A DNA stretch of 64,000 nucleotides from VXNE01 sp965206615 (lineage in GTDB: Bacteria; Pseudomonadota; Gammaproteobacteria; Pseudomonadales; Azotimanducaceae). The position numbers and the translations under genes are program-made. The stretch is from NCBI GenBank assembly GCA_965206615.1, contig CBDBKI010000005.1:1116001-1180000 (forward strand), in the 5' to 3' direction. Positions 44,877 to 52,620 of this stretch are shown in pieces. A model generated the notes under the pieces. It ran no database searches. It was given only the letters and a program-made list of their open reading frames with translations, and was not told the DNA's origin. Numbering within the stretch: position 1 is the first letter of the stretch; each line of letters opens with the position of its first letter.

Positions 44877-45662
44877 GTGGAGTTTGTCCTCACGTTTGTC
44901 GACACAGCCTTCGCCACGGCCGTCGATGTCGCGCCGATCGCGGGGATCCTGGTCTTCTTCCAGGTGGCGGTGCTGCGCCGGAGCGTGCCGAACCTGGGCC
45001 GAATCCTGGCCGGCTTCGTCGCCGTGCTGCTCGGCCTCACGCTGTTCCTGATCGGACTGGAGAAGGCGCTCTTCCCGATCGGGGAGACCATGGCGCGGCA
45101 ACTGACCACCCCGGAAGCGATCGGCGCGACCGGCGACACGGTGGACTGGCGCGACTACATGCTGGTCTATGCCTTCGCGTTCGCGATCGGCTTCGCGACG
45201 ACCATCGCCGAGCCGGCGCTGATCGCCGTCGCGCTCAAGGCGGAGGAGGTCTCCGGCGGGGCGATAGGTTCCTGGGGACTGCGCATCGCGGTCGCGGTCG
45301 GCGTCGCGGTCGGCGTGTCGCTCGGCTCCTTCCGCATCGTCACGGGTACGCCGCTGCCCTGGTACATCATCGCCGCCTACGCGGTGGTGATCGTGCAGAC
45401 CTTCCGTTCGAGCCGCAGCATCGTCCCGCTCGCGTACGACAGCGGCGGCGTCACCACGTCGACCGTCACCGTCCCGGTGGTCGCGGCGCTCGGTCTCGGT
45501 CTCGCGGCAAGCGTGCCCGGACGCAGCCCGTTGATCGACGGCTTCGGGCTCATTGCTTTCGCGAGCGTCTTCCCCATCATGTCCGTACTCGGCTATTCCA
45601 TGGCAGCGTCCTGGATGACCCGCAGGCGGCAAGCCAAACGAACCGTGGAGCGTGCAGCATGA
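44877..45662 (+). CDS. DUF1538 membrane protein, second of a pair
   Basis: A 261-residue paralogue of the preceding gene, from GTG at 44877. It repeats the signatures FATTIAEPALIAVALKA and LAYDSGGVTTSTVTVPVV, consistent with a heteromeric or internally duplicated transporter. Its stop overlaps the start of the PII-like gene by four bases. Its C-terminus (MTRRRQAKRTVERAA) is basic. Confidence 0.88.
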   Translation: MEFVLTFVDTAFATAVDVAPIAGILVFFQVAVLRRSVPNLGRILAGFVAVLLGLTLFLIGLEKALFPIGETMARQLTTPEAIGATGDTVDWRDYMLVYAFAFAIGFATTIAEPALIAVALKAEEVSGGAIGSWGLRIAVAVGVAVGVSLGSFRIVTGTPLPWYIIAAYAVVIVQTFRSSRSIVPLAYDSGGVTTSTVTVPVVAALGLGLAASVPGRSPLIDGFGLIAFASVFPIMSVLGYSMAASWMTRRRQAKRTVERAA

Positions 45663-46006
45663 AGCTGAAACTGATCTTTGCGCTGGTCGACGACGACCGG
45701 ACGGACGCCGTGGTCGACGCGGCGCGGGCGGCGGGCGCGACCGGAGCCACCGTCGTCACCGGGGTGCGCGGCGAGGGACTGGAACCGCAGAAGACGTTCC
45801 TGGGCCTCGATCTGAGCGCCAGCCGCAACGTCCTGATGTTCCTGGTGTCGGCGGCGAAGGCGCACGAGATACTCGTCAGCATCGGCATGGCCGGCCGCTT
45901 CGACAAGGAGCCGGGAGCGGGTATCGCCTTCCAGATCGACATCGAGGACGCGATCGGCATGGGCACCCAGTTGCCGTCCATCATGGCTCACAGGGAAAAG
46001 GCATGA
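45659..46006 (+). CDS. PII-like signalling protein
   Basis: A 115-residue GlnB/GlnK-like ferredoxin-fold protein. The N-terminus KLKLIFALVDDDRTDAVVDAARAAGATGA is the PII beta-alpha start; TVVTGVRGEGLEPQKTFLGLDLSASRN occupies the T-loop region but lacks the tyrosine used for uridylylation; FDKEPGAGIAFQIDIEDAIGM is the C-terminal strand region. Gene overlap with the DUF1538 pair suggests it gates that membrane complex, as GlnK does AmtB; this is inference. Confidence 0.85.
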   Translation: MKLKLIFALVDDDRTDAVVDAARAAGATGATVVTGVRGEGLEPQKTFLGLDLSASRNVLMFLVSAAKAHEILVSIGMAGRFDKEPGAGIAFQIDIEDAIGMGTQLPSIMAHREKA

Positions 46007-47304
46007 AGAAATCTGCATGGCCGGGGTGGCGGACCCTGGCTGTCGGCGCGCTGTGCGCCGTCCTGGCCAGCGGCGCATCCGCGGACACTCTCATTCATGC
46101 CGGCCGGCTGCTCGACACGGCGGCGGGAGAGGTCATCGAGTCGGCAACGATCCGCGTCGCCGGTAACCGGATCGCCGGCGTAACACCCGGCTACGTCGAG
46201 CCCGGCGAGGGCGACGAACTCGTCGATCTCACCGCAGCGACCGTCATGCCGGGCTGGCTCGACATGCACGTGCACCTGGCCTGGGAGGGCTCGCCCAATA
46301 CGGCCATCGAGCGCTTCCGGCTGGACCCGGCGGATGCGGCGCTGCGCGCGACGCGCTATGCCCGCGTCACCCTGATGGCGGGCTTCACCACGGTGCGCGA
46401 TCTCGGCACGGATGCACGCGTTGCCCAGGCGCTGCGCGACGCCATCGCCGGGGGATGGATCGTCGGTCCGCGTGTCTACACGTCGGGCAAGAGCCTGGCG
46501 ACCACCGGCGGCCACGCGGACCCGAACGTCGGGGTGAACCAGGCCCTGACGCGGGATCTCGGTCCGGCGGACGGCGTCGTGAACGGCGTGGACGATGCAT
46601 ACAAGGGCGTTCGGGCGCGTTACAAGGAAGGCGCGGACCTGATCAAGATCACGGCCACCGGCGGCGTGCTGAGCGAAGCGAAGAGTGGCCGCAACGCCCA
46701 GTTCACGGTGCCGGAAGTCGAGGCGATCGTCGCGGCGGCAGCCGACTACGGTTTCAAGGTGGCGGCACACGCGCACGGATCCGAGGGTATGAAACGGGCC
46801 GTCCTCGGGGGCGTGCACTCCATCGAGCACGGCACCTTCATGACCGACGAGATCATGGAGCTGATGAAGGAACGCGGCACCTTCCATGTGCCCACGATCA
46901 CCGCCGGCAGGTTCGTGGCGGAGAAGGCGGAAGTGGACGGCTACTTCTCGGAGACGGTACGTCCCAAGGCGGCGGCGATCGGACCGGTGATCCAGGAGAC
47001 CTTTGCGCGCTCCTGGCAGGCGGGTGTCCCCATCGCGTTCGGCACCGACACGGGCGTCTCGCCCCATGGCGAGAACTGGCGCGAGTTCGTCTTCATGGTG
47101 GAGGCCGGCATGCCGCCGATGGAAGCGTTCCGTTCGGCCACGGTCGTGGCGGCGGAACTCCTGGGTGCGGATGAACTCGGCAGCATCGAGGCCGGCAAGC
47201 TGGCCGACATCGTCGCCGTGCCGGGCGATCCCCTGGAGGACATCTCGCTGGTCGGCCAGGTGCACTTCGTCATGCACGACGGCGTGATCCGCCGACGCCC
47301 ATGA
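46003..47304 (+). CDS. secreted amidohydrolase (imidazolonepropionase/prolidase-like)
   Basis: A 433-residue metal-dependent hydrolase with a signal peptide (LAVGALCAVLASGASA). The amidohydrolase metal site HVHLAWEG follows VMPGWLDM; the carbamylated lysine is likely in GADLIKITATGG; metal histidines are in VAAHAHGSEG and SIEHGTF; the catalytic Asp is in FGTDTGVSPHG. The C-terminal composite sheet (GKLADIVAVPGDPLEDI) is typical. Substrate unknown (dipeptides or lactams are common). It overlaps the PII-like gene by four bases. Confidence 0.9.
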   Translation: MKKSAWPGWRTLAVGALCAVLASGASADTLIHAGRLLDTAAGEVIESATIRVAGNRIAGVTPGYVEPGEGDELVDLTAATVMPGWLDMHVHLAWEGSPNTAIERFRLDPADAALRATRYARVTLMAGFTTVRDLGTDARVAQALRDAIAGGWIVGPRVYTSGKSLATTGGHADPNVGVNQALTRDLGPADGVVNGVDDAYKGVRARYKEGADLIKITATGGVLSEAKSGRNAQFTVPEVEAIVAAAADYGFKVAAHAHGSEGMKRAVLGGVHSIEHGTFMTDEIMELMKERGTFHVPTITAGRFVAEKAEVDGYFSETVRPKAAAIGPVIQETFARSWQAGVPIAFGTDTGVSPHGENWREFVFMVEAGMPPMEAFRSATVVAAELLGADELGSIEAGKLADIVAVPGDPLEDISLVGQVHFVMHDGVIRRRP

Positions 47305-48083
47305 AACTCGACTGGCGCGTCTGGTTCGGCGTCTCCGCGACGGTCGTCTACCTGTTGCTGGCGCTCGCCTATGTCCTGGCGCAGGGCATGGAGCAGATCG
47401 TCTCCCTGCCGGCGGAGAACCTCGGCAGCTTCCTCGAAGGGGCCTTCGCGCCGCTCGCGTTCCTGTGGCTCGTGATCGGCTACTTCCTGCAGCGGCAGGA
47501 ACTGCACGAGGCGAGCAACGCGCTCCGGGCCCAGCACGAGGAGATCAGGCTCGCCAACCAGCAGGTGACCATCCAGACGGAGAGCCTCAAGACGAGTGAG
47601 GTACACGCCCGGCAGCAGGCCTACCTCGACCTGGCGGGTCAGATGCGTGCACAGCTCGGGATGATCGCCGGGTTCCTCTATATCTCGAGCCAGGCGGAGG
47701 AGGCCGGCGGGGGAGTGAGCCTCGAGGAGCAGGGCGGCATGTTCAAGGCGCTGAGCGCCAACGACAACGAGGTCTTCTCGCGGGAGATCATCTACTACTA
47801 CCTGGGTGCGGAGCACGACGAGGCAGAGCGTTACGACTTCTTCTACGGTAGCCCGATCCGTGCGCGGCACTCGAATCACTTCGCGCTGACCTTCGAGAAC
47901 CTTCTGCACCGCGCCGATCAGGCCGACGCCGAGCACGTGTTCCGCAACGCCCTGCTGTACAGCGCCCATGGCATCGTCTACCGGGTGCTGAAGGACTACC
48001 GCGAGCGGGCGCCGGCCGAACTGTCGTCGCCGGAGACGACGGGGACCTATTTCGACATTCGCTTCGGCGGCGACCCGGACTGA
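47301..48083 (+). CDS. membrane-anchored protein of unknown function
   Basis: 260 residues; two N-terminal transmembrane helices (WFGVSATVVYLLLALAYVLA and FLEGAFAPLAFLWLVIGYFL), then a probable coiled coil (ELHEASNALRAQHEEIRLANQQVTIQ as a heptad-like run) and a cytoplasmic C-terminal domain I do not recognise (IIYYYLGAEHDEAERYDFFYG). Overlaps the amidohydrolase by four bases, so it is probably in the same transcript. Confidence 0.75.
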   Translation: MKLDWRVWFGVSATVVYLLLALAYVLAQGMEQIVSLPAENLGSFLEGAFAPLAFLWLVIGYFLQRQELHEASNALRAQHEEIRLANQQVTIQTESLKTSEVHARQQAYLDLAGQMRAQLGMIAGFLYISSQAEEAGGGVSLEEQGGMFKALSANDNEVFSREIIYYYLGAEHDEAERYDFFYGSPIRARHSNHFALTFENLLHRADQADAEHVFRNALLYSAHGIVYRVLKDYRERAPAELSSPETTGTYFDIRFGGDPD

Positions 48084-48090
48084 GGCGGGC

Positions 48091-49209
48091 GTGGCGGGAC
48101 CCCTCGACGGCATCCTGGTCGTCGCGCTCGAACAGGCGGCGGCGGCGCCCATGGCGTCGTGCCGGCTGGCGGACGCGGGTGCGCGCGTCATCAAGCTCGA
48201 ACGGGCCGAAGGGGACTTCGCCCGCGGCTACGACACGGCCGCGAACGGCCAGTCCTCGTATTTCGCCTGGCTGAACCGGGGCAAGGAGTCCCTCGCGGTC
48301 GACATCAAGGACGCGGACGACCGGGCGCTGGTGCATCGCATCTTCGTGCAGGCGGATGTCTTCATCCAGAACCTCGCCGTCGGCGCGGCGGCGCGGTCGG
48401 GCCTGGGTTCCGATGACCTGCGGGAGCGGTATCCGCAACTCGTCACCTGCGACATCTCGGGTTACGGCGAGGAAGGCCCGTACGCCAACATGAAGGCCTA
48501 CGACCTCCTGGTACAGGCCGAGTCGGGGCTCGTCTCGGTCTCCGGTCCGCCGGGAGAGTACGGTCGTGTCGGGGTCTCGGTCTGCGACATCGCGACGGGG
48601 GTCTCCGCCGCGCTCGCTGTCACCGAAGCGCTCTTCGAACGTGCCCGCACCGGGCGTGGCAAGGGCATCAAGCTCTCGCTGTTCGACGTGATGGCGGAGT
48701 GGATGGCGGTACCGCTTCTACACCACGATTACACGGAGCAGGGCCCGGAGCGGGTGGGGCTCGCGCATCCTTCGATCGCCCCCTACGGCGGCTTCGTGAC
48801 CGCCGACGGGGTGACGCTGGTCATTTCCGTACAAAGCGACCGCGAGTGGCGCGATCTTGCCGGCAAGGCGATGGGCCGTCCCGACCTGGCGGACCATCCG
48901 GATTTCGCGACCAACCAGGAAAGGGTTCGGCGCCGCCCCGAGGTGGACGGTGCCGTCGCGGACTTCTTCTCGAAGCACGCGCGCGAGGATGTGGAGCAGC
49001 GGTTGCGGGACGCCCGCATCGCCTACGGCGCCGTGAACGATCTGCACGGCCTCTCGGCGCACCCGGCACTCCGCCGCTGGACGGCGGACAGCGACACCGG
49101 CGCGGTCGCCATGCCGGCGCATCCGGACGCCGCCCGTAACGCGCCGCAGGGCCTCGCGATCCCGGCCCTCGATGCGCACGGCGCCGCGATTCGAGCGGAG
49201 TTCTCTTAG
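48091..49209 (+). CDS. CaiB/BaiF family CoA-transferase
   Basis: A 372-residue class III CoA-transferase moving CoA between carboxylic acids. Landmarks are the N-terminal GILVVALEQAAAAPMAS, GARVIKLERAEGDFAR, WLNRGKESLAVDIK, SGYGEEGPYANMKAYDLLVQAESG, and the likely nucleophile Asp166 in VGVSVCDIATGV. It starts at GTG, eight bases after the preceding stop. The acyl substrate is unknown; the ring-hydroxylating dioxygenase genes downstream suggest aromatic or steroid-like catabolism nearby. Confidence 0.9.
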   Translation: MAGPLDGILVVALEQAAAAPMASCRLADAGARVIKLERAEGDFARGYDTAANGQSSYFAWLNRGKESLAVDIKDADDRALVHRIFVQADVFIQNLAVGAAARSGLGSDDLRERYPQLVTCDISGYGEEGPYANMKAYDLLVQAESGLVSVSGPPGEYGRVGVSVCDIATGVSAALAVTEALFERARTGRGKGIKLSLFDVMAEWMAVPLLHHDYTEQGPERVGLAHPSIAPYGGFVTADGVTLVISVQSDREWRDLAGKAMGRPDLADHPDFATNQERVRRRPEVDGAVADFFSKHAREDVEQRLRDARIAYGAVNDLHGLSAHPALRRWTADSDTGAVAMPAHPDAARNAPQGLAIPALDAHGAAIRAEFS

Positions 49210-49284
49210 CCGTCCCGGGCTCGTACGGAATAACCGCCCTGTTGTCGCCCGCGCCGGGCTTTGGCGCCTGATTCGGCCCGGGGC

Positions 49285-49367
49285 GTTGTAGGGGCGACGC
49301 TTGGCGTCGCCCGTGTCGAGCCTGCGCAAGCCTTGGCGACGGGACGGGACAAGCCGGTCCGTTACGG
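49285..49367. repeat. TGTAGGGG-type repeat copy
   Basis: TTGTAGGGGCGACGC, a nested GCGACGCTTGGCGTCGC palindrome and a right end at GTCCGTTACGG. A diverged copy of the dispersed element. The rest of 49210-49698 is repeat DNA without a visible gene. Confidence 0.65.
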
Positions 49368-49469
49368 TTCGGAGGCTATCGGCTGCGTATAGTTGGAACC
49401 CGGGTCCGATGGACGAGGAAGTGGTGCAGATGCGGAAGGCGATCGCGCCCATGCGCCGGGCAGCCGGTC

Positions 49470-49628
49470 TGTAGGGGCGACCCTTGCGGTCGCCCGTCCC
49501 TTGCGGTCGCCCGTCCCTTGCGGTCGCCCGTCCCCCGACCCTTGCGGTCGCCCGTGCCCCGACCCTTGTGGTCGCCCGGCGATGTGCGAGAGTTCGAGAA
49601 CGGGACGCCACAAGGGCGTCCCCTACGG
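49470..49628. repeat. TGTAGGGG-type repeat expanded by tandem CCCTTGCGGTCGCC units
   Basis: The left arm TGTAGGGGCGACCCTTGCGG is followed by about five tandem repeats of CCCTTGCGGTCGCCCGT (last one CCCTTGTGGTCGCCC), and the element closes with ACGCCACAAGGGCGTCCCCT. This is an internally amplified copy of the family. Confidence 0.75.
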
Positions 49629-49698
49629 TCTCCCGCGCCGGACAAAGGCCCCGCGTTTCGGGTAAGTTCGCACCCGTCGCACCACAGGGGAACCGCTC

Positions 49699-50172
49699 AT
49701 GCCGTCGCGCCGCGAGATCATTCAGCTCACCGATTCGGAGGTCCGGGAGTACCTCGGCTCGCAGAAGACCCTCATCATCGTCTCGAACGGGCCGAACGGG
49801 TATCCGCATGCCATGCCCATGTGGTTCTGGGTCCACGGCGACGGCTGCCTCTACTGCACGACGTTCGGCAAGAGCCAGAAGGTCGTGAACTGGCGCCGCG
49901 ACCCGAAGGCCACGCTGCTGGTCGAGAGCGGTGAGGAATACGCGGAGCTGAAGGGCGTCCTCATCTACGCGACGACGGAGATCATCGACGACCCGGAGGC
50001 GATCCTGGACACGCTGGTGGACGTCAACGCCGGCGACCGCGAACTGGATGCCGAGGCGCGGGCGGAGCTCCGCAAGACGGTGGCGCCGCGGGCGCACAAG
50101 CGCGTGCTGCTCAAGTTCATCCCGGAGCGCTACGTGACCTGGGACCACGCGAAGCTCGGCGGACGCTACTGA
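49699..50172 (+). CDS. pyridoxamine-5'-phosphate-oxidase-like split-barrel protein
   Basis: A 157-residue flavin- or F420-binding split-barrel fold. TLIIVSNGPNGYPHAMPMWFWVHGDGCLYC is the first strand pair; FGKSQKVVNWRRDPKATLLVE is the cofactor phosphate-binding segment with conserved Lys/Arg. F420-dependent reductases of this class often open similarly, and an F420-type LLM enzyme lies at 58954, so F420 is a possible cofactor. The start ATG 49699 follows a GGGGAA site. Confidence 0.8.
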   Translation: MPSRREIIQLTDSEVREYLGSQKTLIIVSNGPNGYPHAMPMWFWVHGDGCLYCTTFGKSQKVVNWRRDPKATLLVESGEEYAELKGVLIYATTEIIDDPEAILDTLVDVNAGDRELDAEARAELRKTVAPRAHKRVLLKFIPERYVTWDHAKLGGRY

Positions 50173-50190
50173 GAGACAGGGGGACGGACC

Positions 50191-51519
50191 ATGTCGGCAG
50201 TGACGGAGCGCGACTACTTCGACGTCGAGACAGGCTTCCTCGACCGCAGCATGTACGCGGACGAAGAGATCTACCGGGAGGAACTCGCCAGGATCTTCGG
50301 GCGCGCCTGGAACTTCATGTGCCACGAGTCGCAGGTGCCCGACCCCGGCGACTTCTTCATGAACTGGATCGGCGAGGACCAGGTCATCGCGGTGCGTGGC
50401 CGGGACCGCGTGATCCGCGTCCTGCTCAACACCTGCCCGCACCGGGGCAACTCGGTGTGCCGGGCCGAACTCGGCAACACGCAACGCTTCCTGTGTTCCT
50501 ACCACGGGTGGCACTTCGACCTCGACGGCAGCCTCCGGGGCATGCCGGGCGAGGACGTTTTCTACCGCGGCAACGTGGACAAGTCCGCGTGGGGCCTGAA
50601 GCAGGCGGCGCAGGTCGACAGCTACCACGGCTTCGTGTTCGCGACCCTCGACCCCACGGCTCCCCCGCTGCCGGAGTACCTCGGCTGGGTGGGCCGCCTC
50701 GGCATCGACTTCATGGCGTCGCAAGGCGAAATCGAGTTCCTGGACGGCGTGCAGAAGAACCGCGTCCAGTGCAACTGGAAGATCGCCGTCGACAACCTCT
50801 ACGACTGGTACCACGTGAAGGTCACCCACGGCTCGGCGCTCCGGGTCGGGCTGTTCCCCGAGGACACGCTCGCACCGATGGAGCAGATGGTCCTGCTCGG
50901 CGAGTTCGGGCACGGCATCGGCGGGCCGGGCATCAGTGAGGAGAGGTTCCGCGAGGCGGTGGCGCGCGTGGAGGGCGGACCGGGCGAGCCTCGGTGGTAC
51001 GACCGGACGGTGCGGGACCGGATGAAGCCGGACGTCGCCGAACTGCTCGGGCCGGTCGGGCGGCGCTCGTTCGGACACCCGAACATTTTCCCGAACCTCT
51101 GGGTCTCGACGAGTCCGCAGGTCTGCCTGCGCATCCCGCGGGGGCCGGGCGAGACGGAACTGTGGTGGTTCACCTACCAGCCGAAGGAGGCGAGCGACAA
51201 CCACAAGCGGCGCAACGTCTACATGGCGAACCACTGGTTCGGACCGGGTGGCATCCTCGAACAGGACGACGGCGAGAACTGGAGCCACGCGACGCGGGGC
51301 GCCCGGGGAACCTTCTCGAAGACGCTGCCGTCGAACCTGAGCATGGGCAAGGGCATCGACCGGATGGTCGAGGATCCCTCGGGCCAGGCGGGCATCGAGA
51401 CGGTGGTCAACGAGCACGGGCAGCGCTGGACGTACCGGTCCTGGCAGGAGTGGATGCGGGCCGAGAGCTGGCAGGAACTGATGGCGAACCACTCGCTGCC
51501 GCCGACGGGGACGGTGTGA
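50191..51519 (+). CDS. Rieske ring-hydroxylating dioxygenase, alpha subunit
   Basis: The 442-residue oxygenase component of an aromatic ring-hydroxylating system. Rieske [2Fe-2S] ligands are Cys82-x-His84 (NTCPHRGNSV) and Cys102-x2-His105 (FLCSYHGWHF). The mononuclear iron region is DNLYDWYHVKVTHGSAL with its Asp and two His; a third ligand Asp is downstream. It matches the biphenyl/naphthalene/benzoate superfamily in size. The beta-subunit gene overlaps its stop. Ferredoxin and reductase genes are not in the window. Confidence 0.93.
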   Translation: MSAVTERDYFDVETGFLDRSMYADEEIYREELARIFGRAWNFMCHESQVPDPGDFFMNWIGEDQVIAVRGRDRVIRVLLNTCPHRGNSVCRAELGNTQRFLCSYHGWHFDLDGSLRGMPGEDVFYRGNVDKSAWGLKQAAQVDSYHGFVFATLDPTAPPLPEYLGWVGRLGIDFMASQGEIEFLDGVQKNRVQCNWKIAVDNLYDWYHVKVTHGSALRVGLFPEDTLAPMEQMVLLGEFGHGIGGPGISEERFREAVARVEGGPGEPRWYDRTVRDRMKPDVAELLGPVGRRSFGHPNIFPNLWVSTSPQVCLRIPRGPGETELWWFTYQPKEASDNHKRRNVYMANHWFGPGGILEQDDGENWSHATRGARGTFSKTLPSNLSMGKGIDRMVEDPSGQAGIETVVNEHGQRWTYRSWQEWMRAESWQELMANHSLPPTGTV

Positions 51520-52055
51520 CGGGGAACCCCGGCGCCCTGGAGCGCCTGCTCCTCCACCACGCCGTGCAGGAGTTCCTGTTCATGGAAGCGGACATCCTGG
51601 ACTCGCGCCGCTACGAGGACTGGCTGGGTCTTCTGACCGGGGACATCCACTACTGGATGCCGGTGCGCCGCACGACGACGGCCCGGGAAGTGGATCGCGA
51701 GTTCACGAAACCCGGCGGCATCGCCTTCTTCGACGACGACTTCGACATGCTCAAGATGCGCGTCGACCGGATGCTGCTCGGCCGGGCATGGGCAGAGGAT
51801 CCCCCTTCCCGCACCCGCCGCCTGATCAGCAACGTGCGCATCGTCTCGGGCGCCGCGGACCGGGAGGGCGACGAGGTGACCGTCGCCTCGAACTTCCAGC
51901 TCTACCGGACGCGGCTCGACAGCGAGGAGGACAGTTGGATAGGGCGGCGTGAGGACGTGCTGCGTCGCGTGGACGGCGGCTTCCGGCTCGCGCGGCGGCA
52001 CGTCTTTCTCGAACAGACGGTCATTCTCTCGCAGAACCTGAGCAGCCTGTTCTGA
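51516..52055 (+). CDS. Rieske ring-hydroxylating dioxygenase, beta subunit
   Basis: A 179-residue SnoaL/cystatin-fold small subunit starting at GTG with a four-base overlap on the alpha gene. Typical order: HHAVQEFLFMEADILDSRRYEDWLGLL, then DIHYWMPVRRT, DDFDMLKMRVDRM, SRTRRLISNVRI and the C-terminal LARRHVFLEQTVI. It should form an alpha3beta3 assembly with the preceding protein. Confidence 0.92.
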   Translation: MTGNPGALERLLLHHAVQEFLFMEADILDSRRYEDWLGLLTGDIHYWMPVRRTTTAREVDREFTKPGGIAFFDDDFDMLKMRVDRMLLGRAWAEDPPSRTRRLISNVRIVSGAADREGDEVTVASNFQLYRTRLDSEEDSWIGRREDVLRRVDGGFRLARRHVFLEQTVILSQNLSSLF

Positions 52056-52218
52056 GAGCGGACCGCGTCGAGCGGCTCAGGCAGCCTGCCGCTGACCCTT
52101 CGGGAGGCAAGGGCCTGGGCCGTTATCCCACAGAGTTGGCTGAGACATCTCCCCCTCGCTTCGCCCCGGTCTTCAATGCTATGGTCGCAGCCGTTCTGAA
52201 CCAGCGCGAGCCCGTACC

Positions 52219-52461
52219 ATGGAAGTCTCCATCACCTACTGCAACGCCTGAAACTACAAGCCCAAAGCGGTCAGTCTGGCTGCCGGTCTGAAGCAGGCGT
52301 TCGGCGTCGACGCCGAGTTGATTGCGGGCGGAGGCGGCATCTTCGACGTGAAGGTGGACGGCGACCTCGTCTATTCCAAGCACGAAACCGGGGAGTTCCC
52401 GGACGAGAGCAGGCTCATCGGGGAGCTGTCCGAGGCGCGTCCCGCCGACGTATTGGGATAA
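52219..52461 (+). CDS. selW: SelW/Rdx-family selenoprotein (in-frame UGA)
   Basis: Small thioredoxin-like redox protein of 80 residues if the TGA at 52249-52251 is read as selenocysteine (residue 11). The sequence is MEVSITYCNAU, then NYKPKAVSLAAGLKQAF, GVDAELIAGGGGIFDVKVDG and LVYSKHETGEFPDESRLI, stopping at TAA 52461. It has the SelW layout throughout: a beta strand, a C-x-x-U redox motif (Cys8, Sec11) before a Tyr-Lys-Pro helix start, a G-G-G-x-F strand, and the terminal G-E/R-F-P motif. Frame and family features continue for 70 codons beyond the UGA, which argues against a plain stop. It lies between the dioxygenase beta gene and a TonB receptor, same strand. No sel genes are in the window. 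Alternative: a nonsense-mutated Cys homologue. Confidence 0.82.
52272..52290 (+). promoter_or_regulatory. candidate bacterial SECIS hairpin
   Basis: CAG-T-CTGG, loop CTG, CCGG-T-CTG folds into seven pairs (one G-U) interrupted by a single U-U mismatch. The hairpin starts 20 nt after the UGA codon, and the apical loop, which contains a G, lies about 28-31 nt after it. This is within the range reported for bacterial SECIS elements. Confidence 0.55.
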
Positions 52462-52620
52462 CCGCGCGGTACGGCGTTTCCAGGGCTCGGCCGCCGCACG
52501 GCCTGAGCCCGCGAATGCGGCGGGCATGCGCCCGCAAACCAGGCTGTCCACCACAACGATGGGAAATCCTGTCGGGGGGGGCGGCTGAGAAAGAAGAACT
52601 GACTGAAGGAGGAGAGAGCC

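Noticed and set aside
52252..52461. A short gene starting after the UGA of the SelW-like frame
   Set aside because: No start codon or ribosome site lies near NYKPK, and SelW needs the strand and cysteine encoded before the UGA.
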